DNA of 64,000 bases from the NCBI RefSeq assembly GCF_010731895.1, contig NZ_AP022596.1, forward strand, positions 2,356,001 to 2,420,000, in the 5' to 3' direction. Made by a program: the position numbers and the translations under genes. The stretch comes from Mycolicibacterium helvum (GTDB lineage: Bacteria > Actinomycetota > Actinomycetes > Mycobacteriales > Mycobacteriaceae). The notes below the pieces were generated by a model. That model made no database searches and was not told the DNA's origin. It was given only the letters and a program-made list of their open reading frames with translations. Shown in pieces: positions 49,440 through 57,248 of this stretch; within the stretch, counting starts at the first letter, position 1, and each line of letters begins with the position of its first letter.

Positions 49440-50603
49440 ATGACGACGACGGAACTACCCGAGACGTACTACGCGGACACGCCGATACCGAGTGGTCGCA
49501 CCGCGGCCGTGGAGTATTTGCAACGGCCAGGACCGGTTTATCGGGTTGGCCGGACGTGGATGATCACCAGCTACGAGGGTGTGCGCTACGCCCAAAAGCA
49601 CCCCGAGCTGTTCTCCTCGGCGAAAGCCTTCGACGGGGTCGTCAACGCGATCAAGATGATCCCGATCGCGATCGACCCGCCCAAGCACGCCGACTACCGG
49701 CGGGTGCTCGACCCGATGTTCGGACCCAAACGCATGGAGGCGATGGACGGCGAGCTGCGTGCCCAGCTGCGCGGGCACATCGATGCGTTCGCTCCGCTCG
49801 GGCGCTGCGACGTCGTCGCAGACCTGTCCTACAAGTTCCCCACCCAGGCGATCCTGACGCTGTTCGGGTTACCGCTGGAACACCTGCCCAAGTTCCTGGA
49901 GTGGGTGACCGGCATCATCAAGGGCGCCGATATCGCGTCCTTGGGCCAGGACCAGCCGCAGCACGTAATCGAGTGCGCCATGGGGCTTTTCGGCTTCCTG
50001 GCCGAGCAGATCGAGGTCAAACGCAGCCATCCGGGCGACGATATGCTCAGCAACATCCTGGCAATCGACGGTGACGCGGCGTGGACCGACGCCGAGATCC
50101 TGGGCCTGTGCTTCCTGATCATCCTGGCTGGCCTGGACACCGTCACCGGTGCCATCGGGTTCTCGTTGCTCACGTTGGCCAACGATCCAGCATTGCGCCG
50201 CCGGCTGATCGACGATCAGTCCCTGATCGCGCCGTTCATCGAAGAGATGCTCCGCCTGGAGGGCCCGGTGCCAGGGGTTCCCCGCGTCACCACCGCCGAC
50301 GTCGAGGTCGAGGGCGTGCAGATCCCGGCGAACTCGCAAGTCATGCTGATGCTGTTCACCGCCAATCGTGAAGGCCCGCACGCGCACCAGATGGACCTGA
50401 CCGCAAAATCCACCCACCTCGGATTCGGCGGCGGTATCCACCGGTGCCTCGGCTCGCATCTGGCCCGCCGCGAACTACGGCTGACCATCGAGGAATTCCA
50501 CGCCCGCATCCCGGACTACCGGCAGGCCGGCGAAGCTACCGTGCTGTGGCCCGCCGGCACCTTCGGTTTGGAGTCGCTGCCGCTGGAATTCGACCCCTGT
50601 TAG
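49440..50603 (+). CDS. Cytochrome P450
   Basis: 387 residues, a soluble bacterial P450. The I-helix oxygen-activation motif is AGLDT (ILAGLDTVTGAIGFSL), the K-helix ExxR lies in EEMLRLEGPVPGVPR, and the heme loop is FGGGIHRCLGSHLARRE with the axial cysteine at 336. The substrate is unknown; electrons must come from a ferredoxin not encoded nearby. The ATG has GGAG directly before it, an unusually close spacing, so a leaderless start is possible. It is divergent from the GntR gene. Confidence 0.95.
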   Translation: MTTTELPETYYADTPIPSGRTAAVEYLQRPGPVYRVGRTWMITSYEGVRYAQKHPELFSSAKAFDGVVNAIKMIPIAIDPPKHADYRRVLDPMFGPKRMEAMDGELRAQLRGHIDAFAPLGRCDVVADLSYKFPTQAILTLFGLPLEHLPKFLEWVTGIIKGADIASLGQDQPQHVIECAMGLFGFLAEQIEVKRSHPGDDMLSNILAIDGDAAWTDAEILGLCFLIILAGLDTVTGAIGFSLLTLANDPALRRRLIDDQSLIAPFIEEMLRLEGPVPGVPRVTTADVEVEGVQIPANSQVMLMLFTANREGPHAHQMDLTAKSTHLGFGGGIHRCLGSHLARRELRLTIEEFHARIPDYRQAGEATVLWPAGTFGLESLPLEFDPC

Positions 50604-50622
50604 CGAGGCAATCGGCGCTAGC

Positions 50623-51411
50623 TCAGCGGTTGTCGCGCCAGCGGACCAGGGCCTGGGCCGGACCGAGGTCGTAATCGGGCCCGTTGCTGCCGACGGTCAG
50701 CAGGGTGACGCCGAGGTTAGCCAGCGCCTCGGCATTGGCCACCAAGGCGTCACGGTCATTGCCGCCTTCCACACCGGCCGAGCGTTCGATGGCGGCCGGT
50801 TCGCGACCGACGTCGGAGCAGTGGCGGTCGAGCACTTCGGCCTTGGTCGGGTAGGTCTCGGCGTTGGTGAAACCGTGCCAGATGTCGCCGTGCTCGGCGA
50901 CCAGGCGCAGGGTCTTCTTCTCGCCTTGGCCGCCGATGAGGATCGGGATGTCGCGGGTCGGCGCCGGATTCAGCTTGGCGAGACGGGATTTGATGCGTGG
51001 CAGCGCGCCGGCGAGATCGTCGAGCCGGCTGCCGACGGTGCCGAAGTCGTAGCCGTACTCGTCGTAGTCCTTCTGCTTCCAGCCCGAGCCGATGCCCAGG
51101 ATCAGCCGGCCACCCGAAATGTGGTCGACCGTGCGGGCCATATCGGCCAACAACTCCGGATTGCGATAGGAGTTACAGGAGACCAGTGCGCCGATCTCGA
51201 CGCGGGAGGTCTGCTCGGCCCAGGCACCGAGCATGGTCCAGCACTCGTAGTGGGCGCCGTCGGGGTCGCCGTAGAGCGGGAAGAAATGATCCCAGTTGAA
51301 GACGACGTCGACGCCGATGTCCTCACAGCGGCGGACGGCATCGCGGATCTGGTGGTAATCAGTGGAATGCTGCGGCTGCAGTTGCACGCCGATGCGAATG
51401 GGAAAGGTCAC
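50623..51411 (-). CDS. LLM class F420-dependent oxidoreductase (Rv0044c-type)
   Basis: 262 residues. A luciferase-like TIM barrel: IGVQLQPQHSTDYHQIRDAVRRCEDIGVDVVFNWDHFFPLYGDPDGAHYECWTMLGAWAEQTSRVEIG and RLILGIGSGWKQKDYDEYGYDFGTVGSRL. The last segment is typical of F420-dependent members. It corresponds to Rv0044c. It starts at GTG. The substrate is unknown. Confidence 0.92.
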   Translation of the reverse strand: MTFPIRIGVQLQPQHSTDYHQIRDAVRRCEDIGVDVVFNWDHFFPLYGDPDGAHYECWTMLGAWAEQTSRVEIGALVSCNSYRNPELLADMARTVDHISGGRLILGIGSGWKQKDYDEYGYDFGTVGSRLDDLAGALPRIKSRLAKLNPAPTRDIPILIGGQGEKKTLRLVAEHGDIWHGFTNAETYPTKAEVLDRHCSDVGREPAAIERSAGVEGGNDRDALVANAEALANLGVTLLTVGSNGPDYDLGPAQALVRWRDNR

Positions 51412-51464
51412 GGTTCAACCGTACGTTCGGTCAGACCCCGATATTCCCGTTCGGCTCGAACGAC

Positions 51465-52364
51465 TCAGCCGCCCAGCACGCCGCGCAGGATCTCGACCAA
51501 TGCGCGGGGCTGATCACCCTGCACCGAGTGGCCGGAGTCGGGTACCACGATCACCCGCTGGAAACCCGGTGCGGTGCGCGCGAATTCGTCGGCGTCGTCG
51601 TCGTTGACGAAGAATGAGTTGGCGCCACGCACCAGTGTGGTCGGAACGGTCAGTCCGGGCACGTCGTCCCACAGGCCCTCGAAGCCGTCGCCCTTGCGGA
51701 ACGTGTCGTAGCGCCAGGTCCAGTTACCATCGTCGAGTTGTTTGGAGTTGTGGAATACCCCGCGGCGCAACGAGTCTCGGTCACGGTGCGGTGCTGCGGC
51801 GATGGTCACGTCGAGCATGGCCTGGAAGCTGGGGAAGGTGCGGTCGCCCTGGACCAGCGCGACGGTTCCCATTTGAGCCTTGGTCATCTGTTCGTGGCGT
51901 TCGGGCGCCGACGGGGTGACGTCCACCAGAACCAGCTTGCGGACCAGGTCGGGTGCGATCGTCGCCAGCCGCAACGCTGTCAGGCCGCCCAGCGACATGC
52001 CGACCACCAGCTCGGCATCGGGCGCCAGCTCACGCACCACCGGTTCGATGGCCTCGGCGTTGAGCCTCGGGCCGTAGTCGCCGTCCGCTCGCCAGGCGGA
52101 GCGACCGTGCCCGGGCAGGTCGACGGCCAGCGCGGGCGTCCCGAGACCGAGGATGACGGTGTCCCAGGTGTGGGCGTTTTGGCCGCCGCCGTGCAGGAAG
52201 ACCACGCGGACCGGGTCGGCGCCCCAGCGCACGGCGCTGATGGTGCCGCGATCGACGCGTTGCACCGGCGGCAGGGGGTCACTCACTGCGGCCTGGGCGG
52301 CGTTTTCGGGCAGCAGCGCGAACTCGTCGAGTCCGATCAATTGGTCGTCGGCGATCTCGGTCAT
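51465..52364 (-). CDS. Alpha/beta hydrolase (Rv0045c-type esterase)
   Basis: 299 residues, like Rv0045c (about 298). Oxyanion region VVFLHGGGQNAHTWDTVI, then AVDLPGHGRSAW, the nucleophile elbow [13 protein letters not shown] and the terminal histidine in VVPDSGHSVQGDQPRALVEILRGVL. The start is the ATG of MTEIADDQLIGLDEF; the 83 upstream residues of the longer frame cover the divergent gene. Rv0045c is a mycobacterial esterase; the natural substrate is not established. Confidence 0.92.
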   Translation of the reverse strand: MTEIADDQLIGLDEFALLPENAAQAAVSDPLPPVQRVDRGTISAVRWGADPVRVVFLHGGGQNAHTWDTVILGLGTPALAVDLPGHGRSAWRADGDYGPRLNAEAIEPVVRELAPDAELVVGMSLGGLTALRLATIAPDLVRKLVLVDVTPSAPERHEQMTKAQMGTVALVQGDRTFPSFQAMLDVTIAAAPHRDRDSLRRGVFHNSKQLDDGNWTWRYDTFRKGDGFEGLWDDVPGLTVPTTLVRGANSFFVNDDDADEFARTAPGFQRVIVVPDSGHSVQGDQPRALVEILRGVLGG

Positions 52365-52443
52365 GTGACGACTGTAGGACTCGCTGACCTGTCGTACGGG
52401 AGCACGTCGCGTATGTTCGACGCGAGGTCGAGAGGGGTCACCG

Positions 52444-54009
52444 ATGAAATCAGTGAAGCGCCGGGCGTTCCTTGCTGGTGGTGCCGGAGCAGTCGCCGCG
52501 GTGACGGCACAGGCCGCGGTCGCGTGCGCGCCACCGCCACCGCCGTCGCCTGCGCCTGCGGGTGATCCGTCCGCGAGCCTCGGGTTGCCGGACGCGGTGG
52601 CCAAACTGCGCACCAGGTACCTGTCGGAGTTCGAGGTCGACTATGTCGACAACGTCATCGTCCCGTTCCTGATGAACCGCATCACCGAGGGTTCCCGGCC
52701 GGTGTTGCCGATGATCGATGTCGCCCTCAGCAAGGAGAACGCCCTGCCTCAGGATCTGTGGGGCTTGTTGAGCAAGACCTGGGGGCCAGACCCGGAGCAG
52801 GGCGTGACGGTTTTTCTGCAAGGGCTGGAAAAGCGGGGGCCCGACAACCGGCGTAAGCGGATCTACATGTCGGCGGTCACCCCAGACCTGTATCGGGCGG
52901 TGTATCAGCCCAAGGTCGTCGCGTTCTGGAACCAGTTGTTCTCGCCGGCCAACGCCGACAAGCCGTTGATGCGCGTGTATCTGGACACGTTCTGGGATCT
53001 TTACTGGGATCTGCACCTGGGCGTCACAGGGGCCGACATTCCGGCGCAGGTGAAAGAAATCGGCACGAGTTTCATGGCGGTGCTGGCCTACCGCGACGTC
53101 ACCCAGCGCAACGTTCACGACTACTACATGACGGTCCGCCGCAATCTCGACTTCCTGAAATCCTGGATCGACGACCGTCTTGGCGACATCAAGTCCGGGA
53201 AGACCCCCAACCCCAAGGCGACGTTCGCCTGGTACTGGCTCACCAACGGTGAGGAGAGCGAGTACTTCAACCACAAGGACGTCGTCTTCGAGTGCTTCCA
53301 CAACTTCGTGGCGTTCAGCCAGTGGGGCAACAGCCTGTTCAACGTCATGACCAGGCTGGGCCGGGACGGTGGCGATCCGCAGGCCAAGGACTGGTTCGCC
53401 AAGACCATGGCAGGAAGCCCCGATACCGGTGCGCCGTTCCCGCCGCTCGAGCGGCTCGTGATGGAGCTCTTCCGGGTCATCTCACCGAATGCGGGCAGCA
53501 TTTCGGCGCTGTCCGAAACCACGCCGGCGCCGTTCGAACGGCACAGCTACATGGTCAGCCCACACACCACGACCAGCCACGACCCGGTCCAGTGGGTCAA
53601 CCCCGACGCGTTCGACCCGGAGCGCTACACACAGGCTCCGACCAGCGCGCAGATCGACGAGGCCCGGATCAAACAGATGGGGTTGGCGAACTGCCCGTTC
53701 AACCCGGTCGAGTGGCCGGTGAAGGACGGACGCCCAGCCGCGCTGCGTAACAGCGGTTTTGGGACGGTGTTCGGAGTGGCCGACGGTCAGCCGATGCCGG
53801 TGTGCGACTACGCGGGCTTTGCACCCTTCGGCTTCGGCTACCGGCGCTGTCCGGGTGAGCAGCTGACCACGATGGCGTTCGAGGACCTGCTGCGCAAGGT
53901 GTGGACCGACCGGCTGGACTTCATCAAGGTGCCCGGCTCGAGCGCCGAGCAGTTGCCGGTCGGCCCGTCAACGGTCATCACCGACGATATGGGCTTTGTT
54001 CGTCGGTGA
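52444..54009 (+). CDS. P450-like heme protein with a twin-arginine export signal
   Basis: 521 residues. The N-terminus has a Tat-type signal, KRRAFLAGGAGAVAAVTAQA (5-24), followed by VACAP and a Pro-rich stretch. AVAC is a weak lipobox. The body carries P450 landmarks in order: K-helix ExxR as ELFR (341-344), meander DPERY (391-395), and heme loop PFGFGYRRCPG (461-471) with axial cysteine 469. The region where the I-helix should lie (CFHNFVAFSQWGNSLFNVM, 284-302) lacks the A-G-x-[DE]-T oxygen-activation motif. It is thus a member of the heme-thiolate superfamily that may be exported and may not use the usual oxygen chemistry. GAGAGGGG is six bases before the ATG. It is divergent from the hydrolase. 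Confidence 0.82.
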   Translation: MKSVKRRAFLAGGAGAVAAVTAQAAVACAPPPPPSPAPAGDPSASLGLPDAVAKLRTRYLSEFEVDYVDNVIVPFLMNRITEGSRPVLPMIDVALSKENALPQDLWGLLSKTWGPDPEQGVTVFLQGLEKRGPDNRRKRIYMSAVTPDLYRAVYQPKVVAFWNQLFSPANADKPLMRVYLDTFWDLYWDLHLGVTGADIPAQVKEIGTSFMAVLAYRDVTQRNVHDYYMTVRRNLDFLKSWIDDRLGDIKSGKTPNPKATFAWYWLTNGEESEYFNHKDVVFECFHNFVAFSQWGNSLFNVMTRLGRDGGDPQAKDWFAKTMAGSPDTGAPFPPLERLVMELFRVISPNAGSISALSETTPAPFERHSYMVSPHTTTSHDPVQWVNPDAFDPERYTQAPTSAQIDEARIKQMGLANCPFNPVEWPVKDGRPAALRNSGFGTVFGVADGQPMPVCDYAGFAPFGFGYRRCPGEQLTTMAFEDLLRKVWTDRLDFIKVPGSSAEQLPVGPSTVITDDMGFVRR

Positions 54010-54021
54010 TGACCTGACGCC

Positions 54022-55113
54022 CTACTTGTCGTCGATGAAGTCCTCGAGCTGTGCCCGGGCGATGTCGTCGGGCAGCTGCTTGGGCGGGCTCTTCATCAGG
54101 TAGGCCGACGCCGCGACAACCGGTCCGCCGATGCCGCGGTCCTTGGCGATCTTGGCCGCACGTACCGCGTCGATGATGACGCCGGCCGAGTTCGGCGAGT
54201 CCCACACCTCGAGCTTGTACTCCAGGTTCAGCGGCACGTCGCCGAAGGCGCGACCCTCAAGGCGGACGTAGGCCCACTTGCGGTCGTCGAGCCAGCCGAC
54301 GTGATCGGACGGGCCGATGTGGACGTCCTTGGTCTTGAATTCCTTCTGCAGGTTGCTCGTGACGGCCTGGGTCTTGGAGATCTTCTTGCTCTCCAGACGC
54401 TCCCGCTCGAGCATGTTCAGGAAGTCCATGTTGCCGCCGACGTTGAGCTGCATGGTGCGGTCCAGCTGCACACCGCGGTCCTCGAACAGTTTGGCCATAA
54501 CGCGGTGAGTGATGGTCGCGCCGACCTGGCTCTTGATGTCGTCGCCGACGATCGGCACACCGGCTTCCTCGAACTTCTTGGCCCAGACCGGATCCGAGGC
54601 GATGAACACCGGCAGCGCGTTGACGAACGCCACCCCGGCGTCGATGGCGCACTGCGCATAGAACTTGTCGGCCTCTTCCGAACCCACCGGCAGGTAGGAC
54701 ACCAGCACGTCGACTTGAGCGTCCTTGAGCACCTTGACCACGTCGACCGGCTGCTCGTCGGAGATTTCGATGGTCTCGGCGTAGTACTTGCCGATGCCGT
54801 CCAGCGTCGGGCCGCGGTGCACGACGACATCGGTCGGCGGCACGTCAGCGATCTTGATGGTGTTGTTCTCCGACGCGAAGATCGCCTCCGACAGATCGAA
54901 GCCCACCTTCTTGGCGTCGACGTCGAAAGCGGCGACGAACTTCACATCGCGCACGTGGTACGGACCGAGCTTCACGTGCATCAGGCCCGGCACGGTGGCG
55001 TTCGCGTCGGCGTCCTTGTAGTACTCGACGCCCTGGACCAGTGAGGACGCGCAGTTGCCGACGCCGACAATGGCGACTCGCACATCTGCCGATGCTCCGT
55101 TGTGCTCCGTCAT
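54022..55113 (-). CDS. ino1: Inositol-3-phosphate synthase
   Basis: 363 residues. Converts glucose 6-phosphate to inositol 3-phosphate using NAD; needed for phosphatidylinositol mannosides and mycothiol. The Rossmann motif is [16 protein letters not shown], and there are [45 protein letters not shown] and [29 protein letters not shown] segments with the catalytic lysines. It corresponds to Rv0046c. The ATG has AGGAG eight bases upstream. PadR gene follows upstream on the same strand. Confidence 0.97.
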   Translation of the reverse strand: MTEHNGASADVRVAIVGVGNCASSLVQGVEYYKDADANATVPGLMHVKLGPYHVRDVKFVAAFDVDAKKVGFDLSEAIFASENNTIKIADVPPTDVVVHRGPTLDGIGKYYAETIEISDEQPVDVVKVLKDAQVDVLVSYLPVGSEEADKFYAQCAIDAGVAFVNALPVFIASDPVWAKKFEEAGVPIVGDDIKSQVGATITHRVMAKLFEDRGVQLDRTMQLNVGGNMDFLNMLERERLESKKISKTQAVTSNLQKEFKTKDVHIGPSDHVGWLDDRKWAYVRLEGRAFGDVPLNLEYKLEVWDSPNSAGVIIDAVRAAKIAKDRGIGGPVVAASAYLMKSPPKQLPDDIARAQLEDFIDDK

Positions 55114-55172
55114 GGGACGTTCTCCTAACTCGTACTTCTACTGGCTGCTGTTCGGGTATATCGGTGGCCGCG

Positions 55173-55718
55173 TCAGGCCTGGTCTGGATGGCTCTGCGCC
55201 ACCCGCTCAGCGGCGATCAGCTCGTTGAGCCACTTGACTTCCCGCTCGCTGGACTCCAGGCCCAGCTGATGCAGTTGTCGGGTGTAGCGGTCGAGCGAAT
55301 TGCTCGCCCGGGCGATGGCCTCCCGCAGACCCTCGCGGCGTTCTTCCACCTGGCGCCGGCGGCCTTCAAGGATCCGCATCCGCGCCTCGGCCGGTGTGCG
55401 GTTGAAGAACGCCAGGTGCACACCGAAGCCGTCGTCGGTGTAGTTCTGCGGACCGGTGTCGGCTACCAGCTCGGCGAACCGCTGGCGTCCGGCATCGGTC
55501 AGCTGGTACACCCGGCGGGCACGGCGCAACACCGTTGTTCCCGCGGGTGCGGTGTCCTCGACGATCAACCCGTCGGTCTGCATCCGGCGCAGTGCCGGGT
55601 ACAGCGAGCCATAAGAAAACGCCCGAAAGGCGCCCAACAGGCCCGTCAGTCGTTTGCGCAGTTCGTAGCCGTGCATGGGGGATTCGAGGAGAAGACCCAA
55701 GATGGCAAGCTCCAACAT
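55173..55718 (-). CDS. PadR family transcriptional regulator (Rv0047c-type)
   Basis: 181 residues. PadR winged helix: MLELAILGLLLESPMHGYELRKRL, YGSLYPALRRMQTDGLIV, then a helical C-terminal dimerisation part. It corresponds to Rv0047c, next to ino1. GGAGGTGA precedes the ATG by eight bases. An imperfect 32-bp palindrome (55764-55795) in its upstream region is a candidate operator for autoregulation. Confidence 0.92.
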   Translation of the reverse strand: MLELAILGLLLESPMHGYELRKRLTGLLGAFRAFSYGSLYPALRRMQTDGLIVEDTAPAGTTVLRRARRVYQLTDAGRQRFAELVADTGPQNYTDDGFGVHLAFFNRTPAEARMRILEGRRRQVEERREGLREAIARASNSLDRYTRQLHQLGLESSEREVKWLNELIAAERVAQSHPDQA

Positions 55719-55763
55719 CGGGTCACCTCCTTTGCTCAGCTGTTACGGCGCTTCGACACCTCT

Positions 55764-55795
55764 GGCGATAGTATCGGAGCGATATATTTAGCGCC
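55764..55795. promoter_or_regulatory. Imperfect palindrome upstream of padR, candidate operator/promoter
   Basis: An AT-richer stretch with GGCG at one end and CGCC at the other and an inner TATCG-GAG-CGATA (55772-55784). It also contains TACTAT on the minus strand, resembling a -10 element. Position and symmetry suggest the site where the PadR protein binds its own promoter; this is inference. Confidence 0.4.
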
Positions 55796-55849
55796 ACTTG
55801 AGTGCGCGCCTGCGCGCCGAACGTCACGCCAGCGTCGCGCTCGAGGTGA

Positions 55850-56701
55850 TTACGGGTAGTTGATCTGCTTGATCGAGCCGTCGGGGTTGAGCTGGATGTA
55901 GCCGCTCCCGAAATCGCTGGAGACGTAGACCGAGATCGACACCGTTTCCGGGGCGGTGATATCCCGCGTCGGCTCGATGATCAGGTAGGTGCTCTTGACG
56001 TCGCCCGGCTTCATGTTCAGCGTTTCGGGCGCACCGCGCAGGACGCCGACGACGGCCTTGGTGTCGAACTTGCCGAGATCCACCAGCTTGGCGTCGCTGC
56101 TGGCCGCCGAGGTGCTCGGGTCGCCCCAGCCGCCGCGGTAGGTGTAGCTGAGTTCGCGGCGCTCGTCGCCGGGATCCGGGCGGGTCAGCGACGCGTAGTC
56201 GGGGTAGATCACCAGCCGGTAGCCTTCTGCGTCGCCGAATTTCTTCCTCATCTGCTCGAGCAGCCCGGTCAGGCCGCCGAGCGACTGCAGCTGGCGCGGC
56301 GGGGTCAGCACGATGGGTGCCACCCCGTCAGGCTTGGCGCCGGGGTCAGAGGTGAAGTTCAGCGGTGAGGACGTGTTGCCGTACAGACCCCAGCCGATGC
56401 CGATGCCCAGCACGATCAACACGGCCATGATCGCGATGCGGATACCCCAGCTGGCGCCAGCCGCCGACGGCTGCCGCGGCTTGTTCAGGGTCGGCAGCTG
56501 GACGGGAGCGTTGCCGGTCTGCAGGTCCGACACCAGGGCACGCAGGTCACCCAGTGTGGTGGCGGTGGTGGCGCTCTTCACCCGCTGCTGGTGCTCGCTC
56601 ATCGACAGCTGCCCCTCCGACAACGCGGTGTCGAGGATCTGGCAGGTGTCGTTGCGGTCAGTGTCCTTGGCGCGCGTGCTGGCTGTCTGGGAAGTCACCA
56701 C
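55850..56701 (-). CDS. DUF1707 membrane protein (Rv0048c-type)
   Basis: 283 residues. The N-terminal DUF1707 domain (about 8-65: RAKDTDRNDTCQILDTALSEGQLSMSEHQQRVKSATTATTLGDLRALVSDLQ) is followed by one membrane helix (IRIAIMAVLIVLGIGIGWGLYG) and a large outer domain of about 170 residues. It corresponds to Rv0048c; the function is unknown. The start is the first of two consecutive GTG codons; the longer frame would overlap the divergent DUF5318 gene promoter. Confidence 0.83.
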   Translation of the reverse strand: MVTSQTASTRAKDTDRNDTCQILDTALSEGQLSMSEHQQRVKSATTATTLGDLRALVSDLQTGNAPVQLPTLNKPRQPSAAGASWGIRIAIMAVLIVLGIGIGWGLYGNTSSPLNFTSDPGAKPDGVAPIVLTPPRQLQSLGGLTGLLEQMRKKFGDAEGYRLVIYPDYASLTRPDPGDERRELSYTYRGGWGDPSTSAASSDAKLVDLGKFDTKAVVGVLRGAPETLNMKPGDVKSTYLIIEPTRDITAPETVSISVYVSSDFGSGYIQLNPDGSIKQINYP

Positions 56702-56813
56702 GGCGTTGATCGTAGGAGCTGGACTGCCAAGAACGGCAGACCAGGCACACAATCCGGCGCACCGCGAGTCGGTTGCGCGCCGGTGTCCAGATCCCCGACG
56801 TACTCTGGTCAAC

Positions 56814-57248
56814 GTGCGATTGCAGCGACAGGTGGTGGACTACGCCCTTCGGCGACGCTCCCTTCTCGCCGAGGTGTACTCCGGCCGGACCGGTGTGACC
56901 GAGGTCTGCGACGCCAACCCCTATCTGTTGCGCGCCGCCAAGTTTCACGGCAAGCCGAGTTCGGTGATGTGCCCGATCTGTCGCAAGGAGCCGCTCACGC
57001 TGGTGTCCTGGGTATTCGGCGATCACCTGGGCGCTGTCTCCGGCTCGGCGCGTACCGCCGAGGAGCTGGTGTTACTGGCGACCCGGTTCGACGAATTTTC
57101 GGTACATGTGGTGGAGGTATGCCGCACCTGCGAATGGAATCACTTGGTCAAGTCCTATGTGCTCGGAGCGCCGCGGCCCACCAACGGGACGCGTGGCCGC
57201 CGGGGTACCCAGACGGCGCGTTCTGGCGCGCGCACGGCCAGTGAATAG
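56814..57248 (+). CDS. DUF5318 zinc-ribbon-like protein (Rv0049-type)
   Basis: 144 residues. It begins MRLQRQVVDYALRRRSLLAEVYSGRTGVTEVCDANPYLLRAA. Two cysteine pairs, CPIC and CRTC, lie about 57 residues apart and could hold a zinc ion. It corresponds to Rv0049, always just upstream of ponA1. The function is unknown. The GTG start matches the mycobacterial proteins. Its stop overlaps the ponA1 start by eight bases. Confidence 0.85.
   Translation: MRLQRQVVDYALRRRSLLAEVYSGRTGVTEVCDANPYLLRAAKFHGKPSSVMCPICRKEPLTLVSWVFGDHLGAVSGSARTAEELVLLATRFDEFSVHVVEVCRTCEWNHLVKSYVLGAPRPTNGTRGRRGTQTARSGARTASE

Noticed and set aside
57106..57240. Extended ponA1 start
   Set aside because: It lies inside the DUF5318 gene in another frame and has no homology; the GTG at 57241 is the first start compatible with the neighbour.
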